A stretch of 44,695 nt of DNA from Cuneatibacter sp. NSJ-177 (GCF_022867805.1 NZ_JALIFO010000012.1:1-44695); one strand, 5' to 3'. Shown: positions 35,445 through 43,955, numbered from the stretch's first letter. Notes: a model not told the origin generated them from the letters alone. Made by a program: numbers and translations.

Positions 35445-36824
35445 TTACCCGGCTGCGCTGTTTCTCGCCGCCTGCAGCATAATCGCGCACTCCATGCGCT
35501 TGCGGAATAGCTCGCATCCGTACTCATAGGTACCAAGAACGCTTCCCGCCGCGTGGTAGGCATTGGCTGCGCAGCCGCCGCTGCAATAGAGCCTTGCCCA
35601 GCAGTCCCGGCATTCCGGACGGGCATAGGCGTTGCAGAGCTTAAACTCCTCCTGCCTCTCCCGATTCTCAATTCCCTTCCAAACGTCGCCGAGGCTGTAC
35701 TTGGAGTCCCCGACAAACTGATGGCAGGGATAGAGCTCGCCCCACGGAGTAACCGCCAGATATTCGGTGCCGGAACCGCAGCCGGAAATCCGCTTGTAGA
35801 TGCAGGGACCGTGTTCCAGATCAATCATGTAATGATAGAAGGTGAAAGGTCTTCCCTCTTTTTCGCGCTTTAACATCTCCTCCGCCAGAATCTCATACTG
35901 CCGGAACAAAACCGGAAGGTCCTCCTCGGTCAGAGCATAGGGCTCTCCGGGGGCACAGACCACCGGCTCCATAGAAAGCTCCGTGAACCCCAGATCCGCC
36001 ATGTGAAACAAATCCTTGGTAAATTCCACGTTATTATGGGTGAACGTGCCGCGGACATAGTAATTCCGATTCCCGCGCCGCTTCACAAATTCCTGGAATT
36101 TTGGCACGATGATCTCGTAGCTTCCCTGGCCGCTGATGGTCTTCCTCAGCCGGTTATGGGTTTCCGGCAGACCGTCCAGGCTGAGAACCACGTTGTGCAT
36201 TTCCCGGTTGGCAAAGTCCATCACCTCTTCATTTAAAAGCAGGCCGTTGGTGGTCAGCGTGAAGCGGAAATTCTTCCCCGCCTCTTTCTCAACACTCCTG
36301 GCATAGGCCACCAGATCCTTGACGACCTCCCAGTTCATCAGAGGTTCCCCTCCGAAAAAGTCCACTTCCAGGTTCCGGCGGCTCCCGGAATTTTCAATCA
36401 GAAAATCCAGGGCCCGTTTTCCCACCTCAAAACTCATCAGCGCCCGGTCCCCGTGATACTTGCCCTGGCTGGCAAAGCAGTATTCACAAGTCAGGTTGCA
36501 GGTGTGGGCTACGTGGAGGCAGAGGGCTTTCACGTCGGTCTTCCGGTTCTTCAAGTCAAAGGCCTGTCCGGCGTAAATATCCTCCGTGAACAGCTTTCCC
36601 TCCGCTTTCAGTTCCTCGATATCGGCAAGGCATTCCCGGATTTCTGCCTCGTCGACGTCTTCTCTTTCACCGTATTTTTCCATCATTTTGGACACGATCT
36701 CATCGGCGGAGGCATTCTCGTAGAGGTTGATGATGTCAAAAGCCACCTCGTCCACCACATGAACCGATCCGCTGCACACGTCCAGTACAATATGATATCC
36801 GTTTAACTGATAGGAATGAATCAA
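35445..36824 (-). CDS. scfB: SCIFF ranthipeptide maturase, radical SAM/SPASM
   Basis: 459 residues from TTG 36824. AGGAG lies 7-8 nt upstream, and IHSYQLNGYHIVLDVCSGSV is the normal N-terminus of the family; the ATG at 36866 has no ribosome-binding site. The radical SAM cluster motif CxxxCxxC appears as CNLTCEYC (near residue 105). The SPASM/auxiliary-cluster cysteines are in CGSGTEYLAVTPWGELYPCH and CRDCWARLYCSGGC near the end. Known homologues (CteB, Tte1186) install thioether (Cys-to-backbone) crosslinks in the SCIFF peptide. The substrate gene lies directly upstream. Confidence 0.96.
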   Translation of the reverse strand: MIHSYQLNGYHIVLDVCSGSVHVVDEVAFDIINLYENASADEIVSKMMEKYGEREDVDEAEIRECLADIEELKAEGKLFTEDIYAGQAFDLKNRKTDVKALCLHVAHTCNLTCEYCFASQGKYHGDRALMSFEVGKRALDFLIENSGSRRNLEVDFFGGEPLMNWEVVKDLVAYARSVEKEAGKNFRFTLTTNGLLLNEEVMDFANREMHNVVLSLDGLPETHNRLRKTISGQGSYEIIVPKFQEFVKRRGNRNYYVRGTFTHNNVEFTKDLFHMADLGFTELSMEPVVCAPGEPYALTEEDLPVLFRQYEILAEEMLKREKEGRPFTFYHYMIDLEHGPCIYKRISGCGSGTEYLAVTPWGELYPCHQFVGDSKYSLGDVWKGIENRERQEEFKLCNAYARPECRDCWARLYCSGGCAANAYHAAGSVLGTYEYGCELFRKRMECAIMLQAARNSAAG

Positions 36825-36873
36825 TGGTTTTCTCCTTTTATTATAGAAAAAGTGCGCCTCCTTCACGGAGCGT

Positions 36874-36894
36874 CTTTGTTTCTCGGAAACAAAG
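36874..36894. repeat. Hairpin between scfA and scfB
   Basis: A 9-bp perfect stem CTTTGTTTC / GAAACAAAG with a 3-nt loop lies in the 188-bp gap between precursor and maturase. A second, looser stem (CTGCTGC / GCAGCAG) lies beside it. Together they could reduce read-through so that the peptide is made in excess over the enzyme. Confidence 0.5.
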
Positions 36895-36946
36895 AGACTG
36901 CTGCGGGCCCGGATCCCTCGATGGCTCCGGCACCGGCAGCAGCCTG

Positions 36947-36982
36947 GTTTTTCTCACAGGAACCTTTGCGTCCTATGAAATG
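36947..36982. repeat. Decayed copy of the TTTCAT/ATGAAA hairpin repeat
   Basis: Resembles the repeat at 27603-27660 and 42274-42326: GGTTTTTCTCACAGGA ... TCCTATGAAA, with several changes. Only moderately supported. Confidence 0.4.
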
Positions 36983-37012
36983 ATACCCGTTTAGGATGTA
37001 CGAAAACGGAAC

Positions 37013-37159
37013 TTACTTGCTGGCCTTCTCGCAGGGCTGATTGGCAACGCCGCAGGAAGTCTTGCAAGCAGACTGACAGGAAGTCTGGCACTCTCCACAT
37101 CCGCCGGTCTTCTTGCTGGACGCCAGATCACGGGTCGCAAGAGTCTGAATTCTCTTCAT
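37013..37159 (-). CDS. scfA: SCIFF ranthipeptide precursor (six cysteines in forty-five)
   Basis: 48 residues, too short for usual gene callers. The N-terminus MKRIQTLATRDLASS is the typical leader, followed by GGCGECQTSCQSACKTSC and GVANQPCEKASK. It has exactly six Cys at residues 21, 24, 28, 32, 36 and 43. AAGGAG lies 9 nt before ATG 37159. The maturase ScfB (35445-36824) is the next gene downstream on the same strand. SCIFF is nearly universal in Clostridia; its product and function remain largely unknown, with quorum-type signalling proposed. Confidence 0.97.
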   Translation of the reverse strand: MKRIQTLATRDLASSKKTGGCGECQTSCQSACKTSCGVANQPCEKASK

Positions 37160-37218
37160 ATTCGTTCACTCCTTTTCTATGGAATTCCTGTATAAATAAA
37201 ATCAATACATGCAAGGTT

Positions 37219-37247
37219 ATGTTACCATTTCGCGGAAAAACTGTCAA
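37219..37247 (-). promoter_or_regulatory. Promoter of scfA
   Basis: Minus strand: a perfect -35 TTGACA (37242-37247), a 17-bp spacer and -10 TAACAT (37219-37224). The -35 overlaps the stop codon of the upstream decarboxylase gene, so scfA can be transcribed on its own. Confidence 0.8.
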
Positions 37248-38701
37248 CACGAATTTCCTTCCCTCTCATCCGTTACATACAACAAGCCTTTTGATATCCC
37301 TCCGTAGGTGCTGGAAAGTTCTACCCCGCGCTCCTCCATTTCCCTCCATCCCTCCGCAATTTCCGGTGAGATCACCTCTCCGGGAACAATCATGGGGATT
37401 CCCGGCGGGTAACACCAGACATATTCCGCGGAGGTCCGGCCGGCAGCGCTTTTTAGAGCAATCGGTGTTTTTGCCTTCCCCTTGACTTCCCAGCTGAACG
37501 CTTCCCGGAGGGGGAGACCGGCGGCCGGCCTTTCGATCGCCGGGAGGATCCCTTCTGACGGCAGCCGTTCTAAAGCCCAAAGAGCCTCCGCCAGCCGGTC
37601 AAAAGCTTCCTCCGTATCGCACAGGGAAGTCATGGCAAGCCCATATCCGCCCAAAGCCATTTCCAGCTCAATCTGATACCGGCCCCGCATCCTCTTCATC
37701 AGTTCCGGTCCCGTCATTCCGGCTTTCCGGCAGCCGATCAAAAGCTTGCTCCGATCCCAGCCCCAAAACCCCCTTTCTCTCTCGTCTCCCCTTTGCCGCA
37801 GCCCCCAAATGTCTATACGGGAAAGCCCGGAGAGGCGCTGATCCAGACGATCCAGTCTTTTCCCATATGCCTCGAACAATTCCTCTCCCTGCTCCTCCAG
37901 CAGCCTTACGCAGCTGTCTATGGATGCCATTAATAAATAAGAAGGGCTGCTGGTTTCAAAAATGGACAGCTCGCGGGCCAAGGCCTCTTCGTCCGCCCTT
38001 TCCCCACAGACATGAACCGCCGCTGTCTGTGTCAGGCTGGGCAATGTTTTGTGCAGGCTCTGAACCACGACATCCGCCCCCGCCCTTACGGCGCCGCCGG
38101 GAAAACGGCTGGAAAACCCCAGGTGGGCTCCATGAGCTTCATCCACCATAAGCGGGATCCCGTTCCGGTGAAGAACCGCGGAAATCGAGGCGATATCACT
38201 GATCACCCCCTCATAAGTCGGCGATGTCAGCACCGCCAGGCGGATCTTCGGATGGGCTTTGATCAATGCCTCCACGGCCTCCGGCCTTATGCTTCCCGCA
38301 ATTCCGGTCTCCCCATCCACACCCGGCATCAAATACACTGGTTTTAACTGGTTTACTTCCACCGCATGGTACACGGATTTATGGCAGTTTCTGGCCATCA
38401 AAATCTCATCCCCAGGGCGAGTCAGGCTCCGGATCCCGGCGAGAATCCCACAAGTGCTCCCATTCACTAAAAAAAAGGAGCGGCGGCTCCCCCAGAGAAG
38501 GGCCATCCGCTCCATGCCATCTTTCAAGATCCCTTCGGCGCCGTGCAGGTTGTCGAAACCATCGATCTCCGTCACATCCATCCTGGCAAACGGCTCCATC
38601 CAAGAAAACGGGCTGTTTCTTTTATGGCCCGGCATGTGCATCGGACAGGCGCCGCTCTGCCCGTATTGTAGTAATTTTTCCGCCAAGGAAACCATTTCCA
38701 T
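37244..38701 (-). CDS. PLP-dependent Orn/Lys/Arg decarboxylase (SpeA/YaaO-like)
   Basis: 485 residues from ATG 38701, since AGGAG lies 8 nt upstream; the ATG at 38779 has none. Fold-type I PLP features: PMHMPGHKRN near the N-terminus, EIDGFDNLHGAEGIL, the SxHK Schiff-base lysine in VQSLHKTLPSLTQTA (near residue 225), and DEAHGAH binding the cofactor ring. The C-terminal part (about 385-480) includes YPPGIPMIVPGE, typical of this decarboxylase group. Decarboxylation of arginine, lysine or ornithine feeds polyamine synthesis or acid tolerance; the substrate is not fixed. Upstream of scfA on the same strand. Confidence 0.94.
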   Translation of the reverse strand: MEMVSLAEKLLQYGQSGACPMHMPGHKRNSPFSWMEPFARMDVTEIDGFDNLHGAEGILKDGMERMALLWGSRRSFFLVNGSTCGILAGIRSLTRPGDEILMARNCHKSVYHAVEVNQLKPVYLMPGVDGETGIAGSIRPEAVEALIKAHPKIRLAVLTSPTYEGVISDIASISAVLHRNGIPLMVDEAHGAHLGFSSRFPGGAVRAGADVVVQSLHKTLPSLTQTAAVHVCGERADEEALARELSIFETSSPSYLLMASIDSCVRLLEEQGEELFEAYGKRLDRLDQRLSGLSRIDIWGLRQRGDERERGFWGWDRSKLLIGCRKAGMTGPELMKRMRGRYQIELEMALGGYGLAMTSLCDTEEAFDRLAEALWALERLPSEGILPAIERPAAGLPLREAFSWEVKGKAKTPIALKSAAGRTSAEYVWCYPPGIPMIVPGEVISPEIAEGWREMEERGVELSSTYGGISKGLLYVTDEREGNSC

Positions 38702-38862
38702 CGCATTTTCTCCTATATTTCGACTTTTCCCTGTAAAGTTTTCCACAAAATTCAAAGTTTGGTTTATATTTTTCCACATAAGCGGACAAAACTACCACCA
38801 TATTGTGGATACTTTTGCCGAAAACGCAGGGATCTGGGGAAAACGTTATTCCGCTGTGCTCC

Positions 38863-38907
38863 GCAGATATTTTTATTCCGCTCCTCCGTCGCTCCATAAA
38901 AACGGCG
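38863..38907. repeat. Short dispersed repeat, copy 2 (GCTCC-rich element)
   Basis: Second copy of the element at 35397-35443. It is followed at 38925-38967 by further GCTCCGCT words and a perfect 12-bp hairpin. It fills much of the 265-bp gap between the histidine kinase and decarboxylase genes; no gene is seen there. Confidence 0.65.
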
Positions 38908-38940
38908 GGAAGTCCGAACTCCGCTCCGCTCCGTTTGGAC

Positions 38941-38967
38941 AAAAATATCTGCTCCGCAGATATTTTT
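38941..38967. terminator. Perfect 12-bp hairpin at the end of the histidine kinase gene
   Basis: AAAAATATCTGC tcc GCAGATATTTTT. The arm ends in A/T runs that serve as a terminator on either strand. It touches the TGA stop codon of the kinase gene. Confidence 0.75.
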
Positions 38968-41345
38968 CATTCTTCCTCTTCCGCCAGGGAAAATACCAGG
39001 CGTGCCCGGAACAGATCCCCTTCCAGATAAATCTCAAAGGTTCCTTTCAACAGCTCCGTGATGCTCTTGGCAATGGACAGGCCAAGTCCGCTTCCTTCCG
39101 TAGTCCTGGATACGTCTCCCCGGATAAACCGCTCCGTCAATTCCTCCGGCGCAATATTCAGGGGGTCCGCCGAAATATTTTTCATCGTAAAGATTGCCTT
39201 GTGGGAGGTCTCTTTTAGGTCAATGTAGACACGAGTTCCCGGCATCGCATATTTACAGACATTGTTGTACAGATTTTCCAGCACGCGGAACAGCAGGCGG
39301 CCGTCTGTCCGGATCAGGACCGGCACATTCTCCATCGTTGTAATCTCTTTCAATCCGGAGGCGTCAAACCTTTCTTGGAATTCACCGTTCATCTGATTGA
39401 TCATCTGGACAAAATTGATGGTCTCCCAATTCACCGATACATTGCCGGAGCTCGCTTTGCTGGCTTCCACCAGATCCTCCGTCAGATTCCGGAGACGCTG
39501 CGCTTTCTGCTCCAGGACATTCAGATATCCCTGGACCCGCTCTCCCGGCAGATGTTCCCGCTTCAGCAGATCCACATAGTTGATGATAGAAGTCAGCGGC
39601 GTCCGGAGGTCGTGGGACACATTGGCAATCAGATCGGTCCGCATTCTTTCGCTCTTTGTCTGCTCCACCAGAGCGCGGGACAAACCTTCCCCGATCTCAT
39701 TCACGGATTCCGAGAGAACCCGTTCACTGCCGTTCATGCCGTTGGTATCAATTTTCGCTTCCAGCTTTCCTTCGGAAATTTTCTTCACCACGCCGGCGAT
39801 CTTCTCCCGATGAAAGGCCTTTCGGATTGCCTGAATAAAAAAGACAAGATTTAACAGGATAAAGCCGCCGAAGCAAATCACTCCCACCAGATTGATCTGT
39901 AAGCTGCTCCACCTTCCCTCATACAGCTTTAGACGGTTCTGCTGAATATACAAGATGGAACCGATCACAAAAAGTGTATTTAAGACCACATATCCGAGGA
40001 AACCCAACGCCGCATAGATTGCATGGCTTCCGTTTTGCCCCGTCCCCCGGAACAGCATTCCAATGCTGCGGGAAATCCGGTTCAAAATACTGGCCTTCCT
40101 CAAATCTTGGGTTCGGGTACGCCGGAAGAAGCTGAATATTGCCCATAAAATAGGCACATAAGCCAAAATGAATACCAGAAGCCCTCCGATGATGTCAACC
40201 GAATACGACATCAGAAAACCATTATAGATACTGGCCCCCGCCCAAACAGCCGCGGCGGCCGGTATCAGACAGACAAAGAGCGCGGCCTCCAGATACCAGG
40301 TGTCGAACGGTTTCTTTTCCTTCCCAATGGTCTGGAAAAGTCCGGTCAGAGAAAGCCCCCAGACGATCAGCGCCAAGACAGCGGCTATCAGCAGAAGGAT
40401 CAAAAAAATCTGAATCTGGCGGAAATTCCTGAGGCCCTCCCGGAAGCCATCATTGGCTGGAAAATTGGTGTCGACAGCGGCTACAATCTCAAAGGTCCCG
40501 CCGTCAAAAATCCCATATTTCGCAATATTCTGGTATACGGAAGTTGCCGTGTCGCTGGATAGACGGTAGCTTAAAAAGGAGTCTTCCGAGGTCACATTAA
40601 AAAACTTACCGAATCCCAGCAGATCATTGGAGGTTCCGTTTGAGGACATGTTGGTGGATACCACAGGTTCTCCGTCCAAATTGGTAAACACAAACCGGTA
40701 ATAAAAGTTGCAGGGGTCGCCGTTAATCCCCAGATGGCGCTGAAGATTGTAATATTCCGCCAACTGGTAAAGAAGTTCCAAGAGCATGGATTTTTCTGCG
40801 GAGGAGGCTTCATTGGTCAAGATTTCCTTCCATAGCTCATTATCCTCCGCCTTAATCTCAACTTCTTCCAGTGTGGAATCCGTGGACTGCTCTCCATCCG
40901 CAGCGACGGTGGTTTCATCGGTGCTCAGTTCCTCAGAAAAATTTTGAAGATCCTGAAGCGACACTTTTTCCGAGCCCACCACCAGCCGTTTATCCTTATC
41001 AAAGCTCAGCCCGATGGACGCGCCAAATTCAACGGCATCTTGGAGATTCAGCATGGTCTGGCTGTTTTCACTGGTTTTATGAATCGCTACGGTCTTGGAA
41101 AAATCCAACTGCCCGTTGGTCTCCAGCTTTTGTTTTAAGTCGGTATAGCGAAGCGCCCGGTCCACGTTCTGAAAAAATTGGTATTCAAAGTCGTCGGTTT
41201 CCTGAAAGCCTTCCTGATTGATAATATAAGGAAAATAGGAATTCCGTGACAACGAATACAGGCAAAAAACACCCCCCGCCAAAAGAGCGACGCAGAGCAT
41301 ATGAATCAGCCAATAACCTTTTCTCGGCAGCTTCGCAATACGCAT
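38967..41345 (-). CDS. Sensor histidine kinase with large extracellular and multi-helix sensor
   Basis: 792 residues. TM1 (about 13-32) is followed by an extracellular domain (about 33-310) with an acidic/Ser-Thr insert, then five or more further membrane helices (about 315-535), a HAMP-like linker (KKISEGKLEAKI), HisKA with the phospho-His in ANVSHDLRTPLTSIIN, and an HATPase_c domain (N box YNNVCKYA, G box GSGLGLSIAK). GGGGAG precedes ATG 41345, 17 bp after the response regulator stop. The additional membrane helices in the middle are unusual for an OmpR-partner kinase and suggest lipid, cell-envelope or peptide sensing. The signal is unknown. Confidence 0.94.
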   Translation of the reverse strand: MRIAKLPRKGYWLIHMLCVALLAGGVFCLYSLSRNSYFPYIINQEGFQETDDFEYQFFQNVDRALRYTDLKQKLETNGQLDFSKTVAIHKTSENSQTMLNLQDAVEFGASIGLSFDKDKRLVVGSEKVSLQDLQNFSEELSTDETTVAADGEQSTDSTLEEVEIKAEDNELWKEILTNEASSAEKSMLLELLYQLAEYYNLQRHLGINGDPCNFYYRFVFTNLDGEPVVSTNMSSNGTSNDLLGFGKFFNVTSEDSFLSYRLSSDTATSVYQNIAKYGIFDGGTFEIVAAVDTNFPANDGFREGLRNFRQIQIFLILLLIAAVLALIVWGLSLTGLFQTIGKEKKPFDTWYLEAALFVCLIPAAAAVWAGASIYNGFLMSYSVDIIGGLLVFILAYVPILWAIFSFFRRTRTQDLRKASILNRISRSIGMLFRGTGQNGSHAIYAALGFLGYVVLNTLFVIGSILYIQQNRLKLYEGRWSSLQINLVGVICFGGFILLNLVFFIQAIRKAFHREKIAGVVKKISEGKLEAKIDTNGMNGSERVLSESVNEIGEGLSRALVEQTKSERMRTDLIANVSHDLRTPLTSIINYVDLLKREHLPGERVQGYLNVLEQKAQRLRNLTEDLVEASKASSGNVSVNWETINFVQMINQMNGEFQERFDASGLKEITTMENVPVLIRTDGRLLFRVLENLYNNVCKYAMPGTRVYIDLKETSHKAIFTMKNISADPLNIAPEELTERFIRGDVSRTTEGSGLGLSIAKSITELLKGTFEIYLEGDLFRARLVFSLAEEEE

Positions 41346-41362
41346 AAAACTCCCCTTCTCAT

Positions 41363-42055
41363 CTAAATTTTTTCTACTTTATATCCAATCCCCCAGACCA
41401 CCTTTAAATACTGAGGATCCTTGGGGTTAATCTCAATCTTTTCCCGGATATGACGGATATGTACGGCTACAGTGTTGTCCACGCCGATGGCTTCTTCATT
41501 CCAGATATTTTCATAGATCTGCTCGATCGAATAAACCTTACCGGCATTCTTCACAAGGAAAAGAAGAATATTGTACTCCATCGGAGTCAGCCGGATGACC
41601 TCGCCCTCCACGGTGACTTCTTTTTTCTCATCGTCGATCATCAGACCGCCGGTCCGGTAAACGGAGTCTCTGTTCTCCACAATAGTCCCCAGCTTTGTAT
41701 AGCGGCGCAGCTGGGATTTCACTCGCGCCACCAATTCCAGAGGGCTGAAGGGCTTGGTCATATAATCATCGGCGCCGATATTCAGCCCCAATATTTTATC
41801 TGCATCCTCCGACTTGGCGGAAAGGATGATAATCGGAATACTGCTCTCCTCCCGGATTTTCAAGGTGGCACGGATCCCATCTAATTTCGGCATCATAATA
41901 TCGATAATCAGAAGCTGGACCTCTTCCTTTCGGAGAATATCCAGGGCCTCAATGCCATCGTATGCTTTTAATACCCGGTAATTTTCCTGCGTCAGATAGA
42001 TGTCGATTGCTTCCACAATTTCCTTGTCATCGTCGCAAACTAAGATCGTCTCCAA
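41363..42055 (-). CDS. OmpR/PhoB-family response regulator
   Basis: 230 residues from TTG 42055: GAGGAGG lies 6 nt upstream, whereas a start at ATG 42070 would put the ribosome-binding site inside the gene and give the odd N-terminus MRRKE. A receiver domain (phospho-Asp in LLIIDIMMP, acidic pair CDDD, Lys in MTKPFSP) is followed by a C-terminal winged helix (LTPMEYNILLFLVKNAGKVY ... VAVHIRHIREKI). It is paired with the histidine kinase downstream. Sequence resembles VanR-type regulators, but no van genes lie nearby. Confidence 0.95.
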   Translation of the reverse strand: METILVCDDDKEIVEAIDIYLTQENYRVLKAYDGIEALDILRKEEVQLLIIDIMMPKLDGIRATLKIREESSIPIIILSAKSEDADKILGLNIGADDYMTKPFSPLELVARVKSQLRRYTKLGTIVENRDSVYRTGGLMIDDEKKEVTVEGEVIRLTPMEYNILLFLVKNAGKVYSIEQIYENIWNEEAIGVDNTVAVHIRHIREKIEINPKDPQYLKVVWGIGYKVEKI

Positions 42056-42156
42056 TTCTTTCCTCCTCATTCCGGTATTTGGATTCTACCGGATAAATGT
42101 TAATATCTGCGAGCTGCATTCTTAAATTTCTTTTAAACCGCGCAAACGCTAAAGAA

Positions 42157-42185
42157 ATTATACGCTATTTCCCGATGAATCGCAA
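42157..42185 (-). promoter_or_regulatory. Promoter of the two-component system
   Basis: Minus strand: -35 TTGCGA (42180-42185), a 17-bp spacer and a perfect -10 TATAAT (42157-42162), giving a leader of about 95 nt before TTG 42055. Confidence 0.7.
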
Positions 42186-42273
42186 GACAATCAGGCGCAA
42201 TCCGATTTCCATAGATTCCTAATGGGAGAGCGAAGGAAAAGTTTTTCCAAGAGCGAAATATGCCTCTTTAGTG

Positions 42274-42326
42274 GAGCGGTTTTTATTTCATGGAGAATTC
42301 AAGGAAATTTTGCTATGAAACAAAAA
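42274..42326. repeat. Dispersed hairpin repeat, copy B
   Basis: GTGGAGCG, then GGTTTTTATTTCAT pairing with ATGAAACAAAAACC around an imperfect AT-rich centre. It is the partner of the repeat at 27603-27660. The remaining gap 42056-42394 holds the two-component promoter and the terminator of the next gene; no gene. Confidence 0.65.
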
Positions 42327-42376
42327 CCGGGAATGCCTCCGATAAAAGGATTTCTCCCTCACCGGCGGCACTCCCG
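42320..42376 (-). terminator. Terminator of the aldo/keto reductase gene
   Basis: CGGGAATGCC (42328-42337) pairs with GGCACTCCCG (42367-42376), one mismatch, and is followed on the minus strand by TTTTTG. Confidence 0.7.
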
Positions 42377-42394
42377 ATTAACATCATATATGGG

Positions 42395-43537
42395 TCAATG
42401 ATCCATTTCTTTTTCGACTCTTTCCACTTCCGCTTTTACTTCTTTCAACAAGTCGGGAATCGATAGCTTTTGCGGACAGTGGTCCATACATTGGCCACAC
42501 TCCACACAGTTCTGTGCCTGATGATCTTTACCCAGAAGCTGATAGGAATTCGTCAGGCCAAACCCATGATTTGAGATCTTGTACGCATTATAAATGGCAA
42601 AGACACGCGGGATATCGACGCCCGACGGACATTCCATACAGTAGCGGCAGCCCGTGCATGGGATGGCGCCCGACCTCTTATATTCCATCAACGCTGACTG
42701 CAAAAGACTCTCTTCCTGCTCTGAAAGAGGAACAAAATTGCAGACCGTACGAAGATTGTCCTCCACCTGATCCATAGCCGACATACCGCTGAGAACCGTC
42801 ATCACGCCGGGCTTCGATGCGGCGAAACGGATGCCCCAGGAAGCGATACTTTGATCCGGGCGGGCAGTCTTCAAAAGCTCCGTTCCTTTTTCTCCAAGGT
42901 TGGTCAAAGAGCCGCCTCTTAATGGTTCCATCACAACTACAGGAAGACCGGCTTCCTCCAAAATTTGATACTGACGGTCCGCGTGCTGTAAATCCCAATC
43001 CAAGTAATTCAGCTGAATCTGCGCAAATTCCCAGGGATGAACCGCCAACATTTTCTCCAAAGCTTCTGGGGTATCGTGGAAGGAGAATCCCAGGTGGCGG
43101 ATCTGTCCTTTCTCCTGACGGGCTTTTAGCTTTTCATAAGTACGGAACTCCTCCATCTTTGGTATACGCTCCGCATTCATGGAATGAACCAAATAATAAT
43201 CAAAATAGGTGACGCCGCAGCGCCGCAGCTGTTCGTCAAAATAGGAATCCACTTCCTCTTCCTTTTCCAGCATCCAAAGGGGAAGTTTATCCGCAAGAAA
43301 ATAGGAATCGCGCGGATATTTTTTCAGGATCCCCCCTAAAATCTCCTCGGCTTTTTCCCCGTGATAAGGATAGGCTGTATCATAGTAGTTGACCCCATTT
43401 TTCATGGCGAGATCAATCATCTCTTCTGTAGCAGAGATATCCACCTCCGTGGTCCCTTCGATCAAAGGAAATCTCATTCCCCCAAAACCAAGCAGAGAAA
43501 CCGAGTCTCCCAGCTTTGCAAACGTTCTTTTCTCCAT
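42395..43537 (-). CDS. Aldo/keto reductase with C-terminal 2x[4Fe-4S] ferredoxin domain
   Basis: 380 residues. AKR barrel motifs are YYDTAYPYHG (catalytic Tyr), LADKLPLW (Lys) and YLVHSMN (His). A C-terminal tail has two cysteine groups, CTGCRYCMECPSGVDIP and CVECGQCMDHCPQKLSIP, expected to bind two [4Fe-4S] clusters. Such fusions are common in anaerobes and couple aldehyde/ketone reduction to low-potential electron carriers. AGGAGG lies 8 nt before the ATG and a near-consensus promoter precedes it. Single gene; substrate unknown. Confidence 0.94.
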   Translation of the reverse strand: MEKRTFAKLGDSVSLLGFGGMRFPLIEGTTEVDISATEEMIDLAMKNGVNYYDTAYPYHGEKAEEILGGILKKYPRDSYFLADKLPLWMLEKEEEVDSYFDEQLRRCGVTYFDYYLVHSMNAERIPKMEEFRTYEKLKARQEKGQIRHLGFSFHDTPEALEKMLAVHPWEFAQIQLNYLDWDLQHADRQYQILEEAGLPVVVMEPLRGGSLTNLGEKGTELLKTARPDQSIASWGIRFAASKPGVMTVLSGMSAMDQVEDNLRTVCNFVPLSEQEESLLQSALMEYKRSGAIPCTGCRYCMECPSGVDIPRVFAIYNAYKISNHGFGLTNSYQLLGKDHQAQNCVECGQCMDHCPQKLSIPDLLKEVKAEVERVEKEMDH

Positions 43538-43578
43538 TCCATCTTCCTCCTGGAAACAGCCTATCAGCCTTTTCCTTC

Positions 43579-43607
43579 ATTATATTATTAGGGGTATGAT
43601 CGGTCAA
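43579..43607 (-). promoter_or_regulatory. Promoter of the aldo/keto reductase gene
   Basis: Minus strand: -35 TTGACC (43602-43607), a 17-bp spacer and -10 TATAAT (43579-43584), about 41 bp before the ATG. Confidence 0.8.
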
Positions 43608-43916
43608 GAGAATTTTAGGTCAGGTTATTAAACGAAAACTTATTTACCAGAACCAAGGAGATATACGGCTAATATTTTCTCATAAAATAAATAATCCACT
43701 TCACTGCATGTCAAATTATGGTATTGAATACCAATCTAAAATAACAACAGTTCACACCTGTTTTTCTCCAGTAATCCACATTTTTTCGTTTATATTTCCT
43801 CATTTTGTGGAAAACTTTATTTTCTTATCCTCAAAATTGTGCTCAATCCGTCTTTAAATTACATAAATTTTCTTGTCGTTTTATTGTTTTAACCCTTCTT
43901 ATTACCAGCGGATCAG
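43608..43916. other. AT-rich intergenic stretch
   Basis: No gene or RNA was recognised in these 309 bp between the reductase promoter and the tRNA-operon terminator. Confidence 0.5.
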
Positions 43917-43955
43917 GCAAAAAAAGACTGCCGCAACCTAAGTTACAGCAGCCTT
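43917..43955 (-). terminator. Terminator of the rRNA-tRNA operon
   Basis: AAGGCTGC / GCAGTCTT pair (43948-43955 with 43924-43931, one G-U) and are followed on the minus strand by a run of seven T. It lies 60 bp after tRNA-Phe. Confidence 0.8.

Noticed and set aside
35293-35517. Small minus-strand frame with similarity to one at 38764-38970
   Set aside because: The shared words come from the dispersed DNA repeat; the frames differ in length and ends and have no ribosome-binding sites.
41363-42055. Vancomycin-resistance regulator
   Set aside because: Similarity to VanR is shared by many OmpR-family regulators, and no vanH/A/X-type genes are in the window.
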